From Syngnathus acus (lineage: Eukaryota > Chordata > Actinopteri > Syngnathiformes > Syngnathidae): DNA of 64,000 nucleotides. The position numbers were made by a program, and so were the translations under genes. Every line of letters begins with the position of its first letter. The first letter of the stretch is position 1. The notes under the pieces are model-generated. The model was not told where the DNA came from and made no database searches. It was given only the letters and a program-made list of their open reading frames with translations. Shown here one piece after another: positions 50,055-63,800 of this stretch. Location of the stretch: positions 20,560,693 to 20,624,692 of the forward strand of contig NC_051088.1 of assembly GCF_901709675.1 (NCBI RefSeq). The letters run 5' to 3'.

Positions 50055-50320
50055 AAACCCGGTTCACACGGCAGGATTAACGGTTCAATTTTAGCCCCGA
50101 GTCTCCCCTCCTGACAGTCTTAGGTCGGCCCTGATTCTCGTAATGGCTCCAAAAATAATCTTAGCAGATAATCAAGCCATGTGCGGTGGGCTTAAACGGA
50201 TCTCGGCCACTCTGGAAGACGTCCGACCTTAAATCAGGGATATTCAACATGCTGTATTGTTTTGGCTCGACTCTCAAAGTCGGCACACAATTTAAAAATG
50301 TTGCCGTGTGAACCGGGCTT
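50055..50320. mobile_element. MITE with AAACCCGGTTCACACGGCA inverted ends
   Basis: The left end AAACCCGGTTCACACGGCA (50055-50073) and right end TGCCGTGTGAACCGGGCTT (50302-50320) are inverted repeats matching at 18 of 19 positions, enclosing a non-coding 266-bp element. The flanks do not show a clear target duplication, so the superfamily is not assigned. Confidence 0.75.
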
Positions 50321-53300
50321 TATTAAAATGTTTCAGAACTCGCCGATTGGCTGAGCTGCGTGGGATTTTGAGACTTGCTGTGTTTATTCTTTGACAGCTG
50401 CTTTTCAGTTAGACACTGCAGGATTCATGCTACTGTGTTGCCACAGTTACCTTGCAGAAGTAACTTGGTTTCGTTTATTACTTTATTGATTCATTGTTTT
50501 TAAAAGTAACTAAAGGAAATTACAAGTTTTATTGGGTTTAAGGATAATGGTTTTCTTTTTGGATTAAATGTTTTTTTTCCCAACACAAATGATTGTTTTT
50601 ACATTTAAAAAGTCATTCTGGATTTCACGAAGATAAATGATCGACTTTTTTTTTTTTTTTTTAAATAAAGTTATTCTAGACTTCACTAACCATAAATACA
50701 TTTACTATAGGTATACTATAAAATAAAGGTCATCTTTTTTTTTTTTTTTACCAGACACAGTGCACAACCGACCCTAATATTAATATGTTTCCATCCTGGG
50801 AATATGTCTACTACTTCAGATGTCAACATGCTGAAAATGTAACTTAGGGCATGAGTGACGTCAGTCCCCCAGACGAATGGGTATAAATTTCTTCATCCCG
50901 TACGGTTTTATCGTTTACATTAGATCCTTTCCCATTATGTCATTTTCCAAAAATAAAGATTTCTTCATTGCGTGCATGTTGGTTAGTAAAAGGGCATGTT
51001 TCACCTTTTTTATTTATTTTTGTTGGAAACAGTGCACGGTAGCTTTTAAAAATAGCTGTAGTATGACTTACAAATTTAGAGACATAGTTAGATGACTGGC
51101 TACTCAAAATGGCTGCCATATTTGAGCATCACATTACTTTGTAATTTGGAACTCTGTAATTTTGGTCATCGACTTTTTACTTTGTAACACGTTGCAGACA
51201 ACACTGAATCGTGCACATGGACAAAGAAACTACAATTTTTGTCAAGTTAATGGCTGGTATGTTACAACCCCCCCCCCCCCCCCCCCCCAATAAATAAAAG
51301 AGGTTCCTATCCAAGATATTACAGTGAACCTGACAACGATATACTGCTACTTAGAAACTGTCATGTTTCACTATGAGCCATACTTGGCAACCAATTGTTT
51401 CCAATCACAGTTTCAGCCATGGCCCCATTTCTGCATGGTGAACCGTGAATCACAAGAACAGGCGCACTGATGCCATGGAAAGTGCACAAAGGGAGTTTCC
51501 AATGCGGACGCCGGAGCTTGACTGCAAGCTTGGCACGTGGCTGCATCGTTGTAGTTTCTCTTTTGCAATGGAGCCCACACTACTGACCTACAAATTCAAG
51601 TGAGGTGAATGTCTGTACCGACTGTAAAATGGAAATGTGTAGCTTTCCAAATTTACAGGGGATTGGCTTTCATACTTGCAGATCTAAATGTAGATCGTCA
51701 AAGAGAAATAAAAGCATTGGCCCAATTTGAGTCAGTCGGTCACACTCTGTTTACAGCAATCAGCGTGTATCAAGAAAATATCCCAAAATACTATGGATAA
51801 GTATCCAATTAGAAGAAGATTATGGTATTACATGCTTTAGTTTCCCAACCCTGATTGCTAAATCCCAGCAAGTCAAGTTTTGTCTAATCCAGTGGATTTT
51901 TCCCAAAGGAAATCATTTTGCAAGTTTTTCCATTGCTTGTGTGGGTTCCTTCAGTTAATTAAAGACTCTAAATGGTTAATAGCTGTGAATGAGATTGTGA
52001 ATGGTTGTTTATTTATATTTTCCGTGTATTTGACCGGAGACCAGTGTAGCGTACTCTGCCTCTTGCGCCAATGTAAACTGGGATAGGCTCCAGCTCACCT
52101 ACTCACTTGAAGAATGGATGATTTAAGACTAAAAAAAAAAAAAAAAATCCACTGGAGCGGCATGTGCGTGTGGTTGTTTGTACACATACGTTTGATTATC
52201 ATGCATCGTTCCCCTGAGTCCATCACAATAGACTAAAAACAAAATCTCGTTCTTTGACAGGAGAAAAAGCCCCAAGTCTGTATGAAGACGTATGCTTTAC
52301 AAACAAACTTGCCTTTGGACTTGGAATAACTTTTCCAAGAGGAAGTAATGGAAATGGTATTAATTTCTTCCAGGGTAAATCATTACTAACTGAACAAGCA
52401 CCAATTTAACATTCTTAACTGTCACTTTTTCTTGAGTTTGTGCCGCTTATCCCGGTCGGAGTCACAGATGAGCTGGAGCCTGTCCCGGAAGACTTTGGGC
52501 AAGAAGAAGACGTCATCCAAGCAGAAATTGCGATCTCATTCGCAATATGATTTATGAAACTGAGCTCATTTCATCCTTTCAATTTCTAACTGAAAAATAC
52601 GCGTCAAAAAAGTTAACTGCTTTTAATTTTAAACATGCAAACAAAATGTGACCTCAATATTTTCCTAATTGTAAGCCCAGCATAAAACTTTTAAGTTTGT
52701 TTAATTTTCAGAAATACTTGGTTACATTGTGACTGAGGTATTCAAAGTAAAAGGTTTCATTGAATGGTCAATTGAGTTTCACCATGTTCACTAGCTAAGC
52801 TCAAGCTAAGTTATAAGTTTTCAGTTCTTTTAGGTAAAAGGACAAGAAAGAGCTGGAATGGTTGAAAAAAAAAAATGGTAGTTTGCAACAAATATTTTAA
52901 GTAATCCAACTGCAGCATTTGACTCTAGCTGACTTAAACGTGGACTTTTGCATTCATAAGGCAAAGAATCAGTAAAAAGAAAACTAATGCAACGCAGTGC
53001 TGCACTTTTCCTTTAGATTGCTCCTACTGGTAGTATGTGAAGTGTGTTAGTTTGTGGCTTAGGGATATTGTTTTCATCCCGCGACAACCACACTGCTGAT
53101 CCTTTGCCAAGTGGGTCAGTCTTCCGATCTTCCAAACACTCACACGGAGCTATATAGGAAGGGGAGGACGTGAATCAAACAAAAACACGTGCAAGTAGAA
53201 GCTGGTGGGTGTTTCAGATGTGGGTCCCCCCCCCCTTTTTTTTTTTTTCTGCAGGGTATATCACTCAGCTTTTCCTTGAAAATCTGTTCACGTTTAGCAA

Positions 53301-56300
53301 AATTGAAAAAAGGAGGTCACGGGCCACAATGAGGGCGCCATACAAAAACAACTGGATATCGCTGAGGTAGGCATTTCACTGTAGTGTGTAAGTAGAAATG
53401 CAACCAGCGTGAGTTGATGTGTAAGGCGATTTACTGTGTGTGTCTACAAGCGGATGCACGTGCGCACGTGCCCCCATATAAACTGCTAGCAGACTTGTCC
53501 CCTATGTGAAAGAGAGTTAAGCAGAGGGTGGTCAGGGTTTCAGAGAACAGTAGGACATAATTGGACTTCATATCATTATAAACGATTTGTTTTGCATTTA
53601 CTGTATTGACACATAATGGCATGAAGGGTTAAATGGAATCTTAAAATATTGGTATGTAAATTCAACAATAATCTGGCAGCCAACTCAATGCAACTCACAG
53701 CTTCAGCAGATTTTATTTAAAAAAAAAAAAAGACAAATCTCTGCAACAATGAACATGGCCTACTTTTCAAGCTTCAGTGAAAAGATAGAAAAATAGATGG
53801 TGGGTGGTGTAATATGGTGGGTTTCATACACTGAACAATGTTTAAAATCCGATTAAGTTCTTGATTGGATTGGCCTGAACAATTCTAAGATCACATGAGA
53901 CAAAAAAACAATTGAAGCAAAGGGATCAGAATTTATATCACACTACAAATGCTTAAATACTTTATAGTTGCAGTCCAAGTCCTGAAGCCAAGTGTGACTT
54001 GTTCAGCATAAAATGCAACAATGAGCAAGTTAACTGTAGCTTTGAATCCTTTTGTCCAGTGGAACAGTCAAACTTGAGCCCAATTTGTTATAAACTGGAA
54101 TGTAGAGGAAAGCTTTCATATGGGAAATAACAGAAATGCAAATAAGCTGCTTTAGGCTCCAACTGTTGCCATCATAAATCAGGTATTTAAAAGCTTAATA
54201 AGGCATATAATGCTTGGGTGAGTTTCCTCATTTGGATTTCTTTACACTTTCTTACAATGTAGCCAATTTAGCAACACGTTTATCACCGTAAAATCAATCA
54301 AACACATCATTAATAAGACGACCAGCAATTTTGTAGCTAGCACTGGGAGCTAACATTAGGGGTTGACCCCAATGATGGACGTGTCATATTTTTCCATAGC
54401 TTTTGCTCACTCCCTCGCTTGTATGAGTGTCCATATGTACACATACAAATATAAGCATATCTCTGAAAATAAAAACACCACTTATTTTTACATATTTATA
54501 CTTATCTTACCTTTTTTTATTTTTTGTATCTTATCCTTGTCATACTTATTTTACTTTGACTTCAATGTCAGTGTGGGTGCCGGTCAGAAACTATGGATTT
54601 GCCCTCAGACAATTTCACTTTCTCTTCTTTGAAGCCGTATTTTTTTCACATACATAATAGTCTGCAGTGTCTCATTTCCATGTGCCCACCTTCAATTTGC
54701 CCATCTTGTTGCAATGGAGTGGTCACAGTTTATTCTGCAATCTAGATAGAGAGCGAGGCCGCACGACACGCTTTTAATACTGCATTCATCTTGAGGAATT
54801 TTTTGTATTAGATCCAATTTCAAATTAATATACTTAGCGTGACTTTAAAGTTTTCCCATGCGGTCTGCTTTACCTCATGTGGGAGTATGGAAATAATCCT
54901 CTAAAATGTCACACAAGCTTGAAACAGTGAATCAGTTTCCATACAGCACAGAAACACAAAGACTGACAAAAACGACAAGTGGCAGCCTCGCATCTCACCC
55001 ACTTTATTTGGGGGCGCTTTAGATTGAAATGTGAGCCTCGGTTTTTCCAGGAGCTGCTGTGGGGATATTTTGTGTGTCTCTGAGTCACTCAGCAGAAGCC
55101 TCCCACCTGTCTGCCCACTCCATTTCACAAACGTATGATTAAGAGCATAATGTGTGGAAATGTGACCCCATTCATTTTCTTAAGCTAAGCTTGATGGGTT
55201 TGTTTGCTGCACAGGTCACTGCAGGTAAAAGCTGTCTGCAAAGCCAATTAGCCTGCTCATCATACCATTAAAACAAAACAAAAAAAACCCAGACCTGGCC
55301 TGCAGCTCTACGAAAACTTTCCTGGCTCCAATTTTGCGTCGTGATATTTATTTATTTCCAGTACGACAATTTGGAAAGATGAGTAGTTAGTAGGATAAAG
55401 TAAGGAAAAAGCGGAGACGTAATTGCTCCACTCCCAAAATATTTATACCACTGAGAAAAAACAAAAGTGATCTAAATTCAATTTGCCTTCTGAGACAACG
55501 ACGGAGGGAATTGATGACACTTGCAATTGTGCTAGCAAGGGGAAAGAAAGTCAATCATCACCACAGGCAAGGTTAGACTTACTGCTGTCTCACAGCTGGA
55601 GGGTTGGAGCTTGCTCGGGTCACTGAAGACTCTCAATCGGCCATAATGTGAATATGACTCAATGGTTGTCTGGACCTGAGTCAGTTTTGCATCACCACAT
55701 GATAGGCTCCAACTTCCCTGTAAAATGGAGAAATGGGAGATTTAGGAGTAGATTATCATTACTAGTCTACATGATGCAGGTAAAGCATGGTGACTTATCT
55801 TGTCAGTGCTTCAAAACTACAAATGATTCAAACGCCACATTTGGATTAGGATCTCTTTGTTGGATCTGTATGCTGTCATCATATGATCTTGAATATGACC
55901 CCAATCTTCTGATGTAGGTCACCTTTGAATGTGGGATAATTGATTGAGCCATACAACTCACGGTGACCTCTTTCAGTCCAAACATTTCAGTGAAGTCCAG
56001 CCAAGTGTCTGCAGAAAACGCTAAATCTCACTGATGCAAGGGAAACAAAGAGTGCAGAGCGGAAGAAGATTGTCCACCCACACACACACACGCACGCACA
56101 CATACGCACTCCCCACTCTACCTTACAGATACAATACACTAAGGTGATTAAGATCACAGCAGTGGTTAATGTTTCACGTGACTAGCTTTTTCCATGTGAT
56201 CCTGGTGTCTCTCTTGGCCCAAAACACACTTCCTGCTCCAAAGTGGAATGTATTTCACACAACGACCCAAATCATGACATATAAGTGATCTAAGCAAAAG

Positions 56301-57300
56301 TAAACATGCAGCTGAGCCTCCTGTGTGCTCCCTTGGCTTTCAAAATACTGTAATTTTTGTCACTTTGACTAATAACATTCAGTTGTGCTGTAGAACCAAA
56401 TTGCACTTCCACTTCAGTGGTAAGCGAAAAGCCAGATGCTTTTGCAAGCACACTCTTTTGACCTTTTTATTACAGGCAATGACTTTGGAGACTCACTGGC
56501 TTCAAGTCCTTTCTCAATTGGCTATTGGTTTATTTCAAATCAAACGCAGACTGTCAATTGTAAATATTGAACACGTTTACCATCTACGTACTCTCTGTTA
56601 CCATCGTTATTTTCTGAGCAGGTTTGGAGCAGTGGCGATTTCTGTAGGACTGCGAGGGAAGGTTTGTACATTTCATTGGCTAAATATATGCTTGAATATG
56701 TTCATCCTTTGCTCAGAATTATTGATTGATCACAGGTAACTGACATGATATCTATCTCATTCACCTCTGCGGCGCCACGCCGCTTTATTACACAGTCGGA
56801 CGGCAGTTCCAATGGCTGAAACTGCATTGGATAAATGCCGGGACTTATTCTGTCTATTGGATGCACAGTGTCTCTGGGGGACTAAGGAGCAGTGGGCTGG
56901 CCTGGATGCTCAGCTTCCCCATGATGATTGGATGATCAGTCTGCTCCTTGATTGACGGAAAAAAGCAAATCAGGGATCTTGTAGTAGTTTCAGTCTGCTC
57001 CTTCTGGGATCTTGACTTAACATCATAGGAAAATTCCTTGTCTGGAACGTGCCATGCCTAGATAGACTCAACTAAACTTAAAGGCTGGTTGGTTCCAGAT
57101 GTACTCGGATGGTCAGGTCGACTTGGGCGGCCTGCGCCTCTTGATGATGTCAGGCAAAATAATTGGCTGAAAGACAGTACCGTGATGCGGTTGATCTGTT
57201 TTGCGAAAATAGGATTATAATTTTTCCACAAAATCGTGGAAGAATTTTGCAAAGAAATCTCGTATTACGAGGATTTCTGGCAGCCTGGTCTAAATTACTT
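50321..57300. other. Intergenic, no gene seen
   Basis: AT-rich DNA with a C run at about 51270-51288, several T runs, and two SINE tail scraps: 52027-52125 (plus, GGGATAGGCTCCAGCTCACC) and 52438-52515 (minus). No conserved protein frame or exon chain is recognised. Confidence 0.5.
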
Positions 57301-57303
57301 GCT

Positions 57304-57304
57304 T

Positions 57305-57390
<86 letters not shown>

Positions 57391-57409
57391 CCAATCAATC
57401 AATCAATCA
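57304..57409 (+). repeat. (AATC)n microsatellite
   Basis: About 26 tetranucleotide units with one interruption (AACC) near 57391. Confidence 0.97.
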
Positions 57410-59964
57410 GCAAACTTCAATTTATTCAAAATACTGCAGCTAATGTTCTATCAAAAATAAGCAGATTAGTACATAACTCCAGTTGTAGCGTCTCTTCATC
57501 AGCTTCTGATTAAGCACAGAATCGATTTTGCTTATAAATCTCTTAAAGGTAATGTCTCCGCTTATGTTTCTGACATACTGAGTAACGTTATATCATAAAG
57601 ACCCCTTAGGTCAGGGATGGGCAAATTAAATGATTTTCTATCAGTGCACCTCGGGGGCACATGGGACTAGAGTGGCAAGTCACTTCCAGTAGGAAAGTGG
57701 ATCTGGAGACCAAGCTCTTCACCGTGCTTCTGTCTTTGTCCAATCAAATTTGTTTACTTGCTACTAGGTGGGAGTCACAAAAATGAATTTGTTCTTGCGT
57801 CCGGCGCCGAAATAGGGCCGGTAGAGTCCTTAAAATCCCAGCAACTGATAGCACAGGATGCAATTAAGACGTGGGGGTTCCGTCTGTTTGCTCAGGTTTG
57901 CACTGCTTCCGAAAAGCCCTTGATGAAACTAGCAGACTCAATAAAACAACATCAAGTGCAAGAATTTGTTTTGTATGTTTCTTCCACAAAAGTCAACTCA
58001 CTCAGTATTTTAATGCTATTGAGACATTATTGACTTGCATGTCATTTCATGCTGCACAAAGTTTGGCATGTTGGTTCTTTGGCGTCCTACAGTGAGATGG
58101 AATAAAACGCCTATCACTCCCTGAGCAGCAAGCTGTAGTTACCTTTTCTGCCCAAGATATCTCGCGGGACTGAAGTTCGGGTCCATGTTTGTGTTACGGT
58201 TCAACAGGGTTCCAGATTAACGTCCTCCCGTTTCCATCTGTGTTCATTGGGATAATGTTTAGTCAGTAACATTTTTCTTCCTGTCACCATTCATCACACA
58301 GCTTCACGGAATTTTGTTTTACTGTTTAAGTATTCAACTTTTTAATAATTATAAAACACAACCGTTCCTTTGCTACTCTTCATCGGCTGCAAAATTTGTG
58401 ACCACCATAATAACTTTAGAAGTGCTAAAGCGGTACTTGAATCTGTGGCACAAAATACAGCGATGGCTCTGGTGCTGTCGCTTTAACTACTCGAGCACCA
58501 GTGAAAAGATGTCTACTGTTCATGTCAACTTGAGTTATGTCTGCCTGAATTAATCATAACATGCCATTTGTTGCTTGACTTGTACATAATCTACCTAATT
58601 TTGTATCGGTTATACTTTTTAAATCTAGTGAATGTGCAATACAATTCTGATGATTTATGGTAAATCATGATAAACGCATGCTGCACTCTAAAGATTTATC
58701 GTATAAGTTATTCTGTGTGGTCATGAAATTATATATAAATATACATAGACTATCTAATACATCAAACATGTCACGTGTCGGCGTAATCAGCACCTTGGAC
58801 AGTTATGTCTCTTAGTAGTGAAGTAATCAGTGATCATTGCCTGACACCTCTTCATCACCGGCTCATTAACTCTCCTATGTAGACCCTGCACTCCCTTCAC
58901 TCCTGGTTGGTTCGTCTGGCTTGCTACTTATCGGCTTGTTGCTTGGTTCTGCTGGCTACCTGTTACCTGTTCGTACTCCCGTTGTTGACCTAGCTTGCCT
59001 GTTCACCCGACCACACCTCAACGCTGCCTGGCCTGACTCTTTGCCTGTCCCTGACCACGTATGCGTTACATTCAGCAAATTTAACAATTATATAGGGTAA
59101 ATATTGCATTCCTTATGATTTCACTGGACATCGGAAGATTTCCTTGCACAGATTTGAACCCAAAATTACATAACACTGAGCAAATGATCATCATAAAAAC
59201 ATGTGTGCAGCTTTTTTTCTCTGTGTCACGTTTGCCTTGACACACACCAAAATGGGCTAACCCAAGTGTGTTAAACAGTCTTCCATAGCCGTCCGGTCCA
59301 GCAAAGTAGTTGTGCTGTAGCCCCAAGCTGTCTTTTCTACAGCTCTGACAGAGATCTCCTCCCACAGCCAGATGAAAGTCAGCTACCAGTAAGTAGGCCA
59401 TAAAACCACAGGAAGAGGGAGAAAAGAGGAAGGTATCCTTTGCCAAAAATATAACCCCAATATATAACATATGCCCCCACAAATTCAGTGCATCCACCCA
59501 GGGTAATGGACAAATTGACTGGGATCCTATAAGAGACCATTACTGTTGTTGTATGGGGTGGTGCAGACTTTAAAGGTAGGACGAAAAAAACATTCAGGTT
59601 AGATGTTTTATTTTGGTTATCCGCATCCATCATCAACTCCACCCAAAGAAAAAAAATATTTAAAAAACAATACAGGTTTGGCCAATACAAACTAAAAAAG
59701 GAAGCTCCCAGCAGCAGTTTTTCTCATTACCTTGAACTCAGGAGGAAGTTATCCTATTTGTTTCTCAATTTCCCTGCTCCTTGTCATTTGCATGAGTCGC
59801 AGGTCTCTGTAAAAAAATTAAGAAAGGATATTGCTGGGGATGAAAGGTTCGTTTACCTTCCGCTCATTCTTTTTTAATTCAAAAACACACACACACAATT
59901 GGATTGTATTTTGCATTTTTTTTTTTTTTTTAAACAAAACTAGGATAACCATTTCAACAATGGC
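57410..59964. other. Intergenic, possible old retroelement end
   Basis: The C/T-rich stretch at about 58850-59070 (CTGGCTACCTGTTACCTG, CTGCCTGGCCTGACTC) resembles the 3' ends of fish retroelements, but no coding remnant supports this. The remainder is unremarkable. Confidence 0.35.
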
Positions 59965-60292
59965 TGGCATGGAGGTGGACTGGTTAGCACGTCCACCTAA
60001 AAGTGCAGAGGTTGCAGGTTTGATTCTGGCTCCAGCCGTTATGTGGGGAGTTTACATGTTCTCCCCGTACCTCTGTGGGTTTTCTTCGGGTACACCGGTT
60101 TCTTCCCACATCCAAAAAACATGCATGGTTGGCCAATTGACCACTCTAAATTGCCCGTAGGTGTGCATGTGACTGCGAATGGCTAGCAACCAGATCAGGG
60201 TGTCCCCCGCCTATTCCTCAAAGTCAGCTGGGATAGACTCCAACATGCCTGTGACTCTCGTGAAGAGGTTCAGAAAATGGATGGATGGATGG
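59965..60292 (+). mobile_element. tRNA-derived SINE, plus-strand copy
   Basis: It begins with a tRNA-like head (ACTGGTTAGCACGTCC box A; GCAGGTTTGATTCTGG box B), continues with GGGAGTTTACATGTTCTCCC, GTGGGTTTTCTTCGGGTAC and CTCTAAATTGCCCGTAGGTG, and ends in ATGGATGGATGGA. The head supports RNA polymerase III origin. The 109-aa frame across it is not a gene. Confidence 0.78.
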
Positions 60293-60811
60293 AGTTTAAT
60301 TACCCATTTTCAAAAAAACGAAAGTGAAATTTTCTCCAAAGGGCTCAAATTTCAATATTTACATTTTCAGTTTTTATCGTTTTCATCCTGGTTGATTGGC
60401 ATTGCAAGAAGCACAGTATTACAGGTGACGTTAACAACTCTTTGTGTACAATGGACTCAAATTCTATTCAATTCAAGTAAAATTTGTGAGTGCCAGTGCA
60501 ACTTGGGACATGGTGCACCAGTGTGTGCGGACCTTCAGCAAATTGGTAATAGAGAATGCAAAGTAAGTCAGTCAGTCTGTCACTCATTCCGTCAGTCATT
60601 CCAGTCAGTCAGTGACTTGCTGTTGCAACACCCAAATGAACAAAGTTGAAGCAACAATGAGCTTTCGGTTTTAGGACTGTGACTAGGATTCTTTGACTTG
60701 GCTCTCGGGCATCGTCTCTGGGAATTTAGTCAGCTGGTGGGATCATTGGCTTCCCTGGGCAAGCCCAGGTACTGACAGGGGGCGCGACGAGAACGCTGAT
60801 CCCTTGCCCCC
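60293..60811. other. Flank of the GTCA array
   Basis: Mostly unique sequence, with a small degenerate cluster of GTCAGTC words at about 60565-60615 that foreshadows the large array. I see no gene. Confidence 0.6.
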
Positions 60812-63800
60812 CAGTCAGTCGGTCGGTCGAGTCGGGTCGGGTCAAGTCGGGTCAGTCAAAGTCAGTCAGTCAGTCAAAGTCAAGTCAGTCAGTCAAAGTC
60901 AAGTCAGTCAAAGTCAAGTCAGTCAAAGTCAAGTCAGTCAAAGTCAGTCAAAGTCAGTAAAGTCAAGTCAGTCAAAGTCAAGTCAGTCAAAGTCAGTCAA
61001 AGTCAGTAAAGTCAAGTCAGTCAAAGTCAAGTCAGTCAAAGTCAGTAAAGTCAAGTCAGTCAAAGTCAAGTCAGTCAAAGTCAAGTCAGTCAAAGTCAAG
61101 TCAGTCAAAGTCAAGTCAGTCAAAGTCAAGTCAGTCAAAGTCAAGTCAAGTCAGTCAAAGTCAAGTCAGTCAAAGTCAAGTCAGTCAAAGTCAAGTCAAG
61201 TCAGTCAAAGTCAAGTCAGTCAAAGTCAAGTCAGTCAGTCAAAGTCAGTCAGTCAAAGTCAAGTCAGTCAGTCAGTCAGTCAGTCAGTCAAAGTCAAGTC
61301 AGTCAGTCAGTCAAAGTCAAGTCAGTCAGTCAGTCAAAGTCAAGTCAGTCAAAGTCAGTCAAAGTCAGTCAGTCAAAGTCAGTCAAAGTCAGTCAGTCAA
61401 AGTCAGTCAGTCAAAGTCAGTCAGTCAAAGTCAGTCAAAGTCAGTCAAAGTCAGTCAAAGTCAGTCAGTCAGTCAGTCAGTCAGTCAGTCAGTCAGTCAG
61501 TCAGTCAGTCAGTCAGTCAGTCAAAGTCAGTCAGTCAAAGTCAGTCAGTCAAAGTCAGTCAGTCAAAGTCAGTCAGTCAAAGTCAGTCAGTCAAAGTCAG
61601 TCAGTCAAAGTCAAGTCAGTCAAAGTCAAGTCAGTCAAAGTCAAGTCAGTCAAAGTCAAGTCAGTCAAAGTCAGTCAAAGTCAAAGTCAAGTCAGTCAAA
61701 GTCAAGTCAGTCAAAGTCAAGTCAGTCAAAGTCAGTCAAAGTCAAAGTCAGTCAGTCAAAGTCAGTCAGGTCAAAGTCAGTCAGGTCAAAGTCAGTCAAA
61801 GTCAGTCAGTCAAGTCAGTCAAAGTCAGTCAGTCAAAGTGAGTCAGTCAAAGTGAGTCAGTCAGTCAAAGTGAGTCAGTCAGTCAGTCAAGTCAGTCAAA
61901 GTCAGTCAGTCAAAGTGAGTCAGTCAAAGTGAGTCAGTCAGTCAGTCAGTCAAAGTGAGTCAGTCAGTCAGTCAAGTCAGTCAAAGTCAGTCAGTCAAAG
62001 TCAGTCAGTCAAAGTCAGTCAGTCAGTCAAAGTCAGTCAGTCAAAGTCAGTCAGTCAAAGTCAGTCAGTCAAAGTCAGTCAGGTCAAAGTCAGGTCAAAG
62101 TCAGTCAGTCAAGTCAGTCAACGTCAGTCAAAGTCAGTCAAGTCAGTCAGTCAAAGTCAGTCAGTCAAAGTCAGTCAGGTCAAAGTCAGGTCAAAGTCAG
62201 TCAGTCAAGTCAGTCAACGTCAGTCACTCAAAGTCAAGTCAGTCAAAGTCAGTCAGTCAAAGTCAGTCAGTCAGTCAAAGTCAGTCACTCAAAGTCGTCA
62301 GTCAGTCAAAGTCAGTCAGTCAAAGTCGTCAGTCAGTCAGTCAAAGTCAGTCAGTCAAGTCAGTCAAGTCAGTCAAGGCAGTCAAAGTCAGTCAAAGTCA
62401 GTCAGTCAAAGTCAGTCAGTCAAAGTCAGTCAAAGTCAAAGTCAGTCAAAGTCAAAGTCAGTCAAGTCAAAGTCAGTCCAGTCAAAGTCAGTCAAGTCAA
62501 AGTCAGTCAAGTCAAAGTCAGTCAAGTCAAAGTCAGTCAGTCAAGTCAAGTCAAAGTCAGTCAGTCAAAGTCGTCAGTCAGTCAAAGTCAGTCAGTCAGT
62601 CAAAGTCAACCAGTCAGTCAGTCAGTCAAAGTGAGTCAGTCAAGTCAGTCAAAGTCAGTCAAAGTCAAAGTCAGTCAAAGTCAAGTCAGTCAAAGTCAGT
62701 CAGTCAAAGTCAGTCAGTCAAAGTCAGTCAGTCAAAGTCAGTCAGTCAAAGTCAGTCAGTCAAAGTCGTCAGTCAAAGTCAGTCAGTCAGTCAGTCAAAG
62801 TCAGTCAGTCAAGTCAGTCGAGTCAGTCAAAGTCAGTCAGTCAGTCAAAGTGAGTCAGTCAGTCAGTCAAAGTCAGTCAGTCAAAGTCAGTCAGTCAAGT
62901 CAGTCGAGTCAGTCAAAGTCAGTCAGTCAGTCAGTCAAAGTCAGTCAGTCAAAGTCAGTCAGTCAAAGTCAGTCAGTCAGTCAAAGTGAGTCAGTCAGTC
63001 AGTCAAAGTGAGTCACTCAGTCAGTCAAAGTGAGTCACTCAGTCAGTCGAAGTGAGTCAGTCAAGTCAGTCAAAGTGAGTCAGTCAAGTCAGTCAAAGTC
63101 AGTCAGTCAAGTCAGTCAAAGTCAGTCAGTCAAAGTCAGTCAGTCAAGTCAGTCAGTCAAGTCAGTCAAAGTCAGTCAGTCAAAGTCAGTCAGTCAAAGT
63201 CAGTCAGTCAAAGTCAGTCAGACAAGTCAGTCAAAGTCAGTCAAAGTCAGTCAGTCAAGTCAAAGTCAGTCAAAGTGAGTCAGTCAAGTCAGTCAAAGTC
63301 AGTCAGTCAAAGTCAGTCAGTCAAAGTCAAGTCAGTCAAAGTCAGTCAGTCAGTCAGTCAAAGTGAGTCAGTCAGTCAGTCAGTCAGTCAGTCAGTCAGT
63401 CAGTCAGTCAGTCAGTCAAAGTCAGTCAAAGTCAGTCAGTCAAAGTCAGTCAGTCAAAGTCAGTCAGTCAAGTCAGTCAAAGTCAAAGTCAAAGTCAAAG
63501 TCAGTCAGGTCAGTCAAGTCAGTCAAGTCAGTCAAAGTCAAGTCGGTCAAAGTCAAGTCGGTCAAAGTCAGTCAGTCAGTCAAAGTCAGTCAAAGTCAGT
63601 CAAAGTCAGTCAGTCAAAGTCAGTCAGTCAAAGTCAGTCAGTCAAAGTCAGTCAGTCAAAGTCAGTCAGTCAGTCAAGTCAGTCAAAGTCAGTCAGTCAA
63701 AGTCAGTCAAAGTCAGTCAGTCAAGTAAAAGTCAGTCAAAGTCAGTCAGTCAAAGTCAGTCAGTCAAAGTCAGTCAGTCAAAGTCAGTCAGTCAAGTCAA

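Noticed and set aside
59985-60040. tRNA-like box A/box B pair at 60.0 kb as a real tRNA gene
   Set aside because: The motifs belong to a SINE head. The cloverleaf is not complete, and the same sequence with a SINE body occurs at other places in the window.
59831-60160. 109-aa open frame near 60 kb
   Set aside because: Most of it is SINE sequence, with the tRNA-like head translated in one frame.
60693-63728. Long open frames (up to 382 aa) of Ser, Gln, Lys and Val in the GTCA array
   Set aside because: They arise because the repeat words lack stop codons on the plus strand. There is no domain, and the frame changes with each 4/5/6-bp word.
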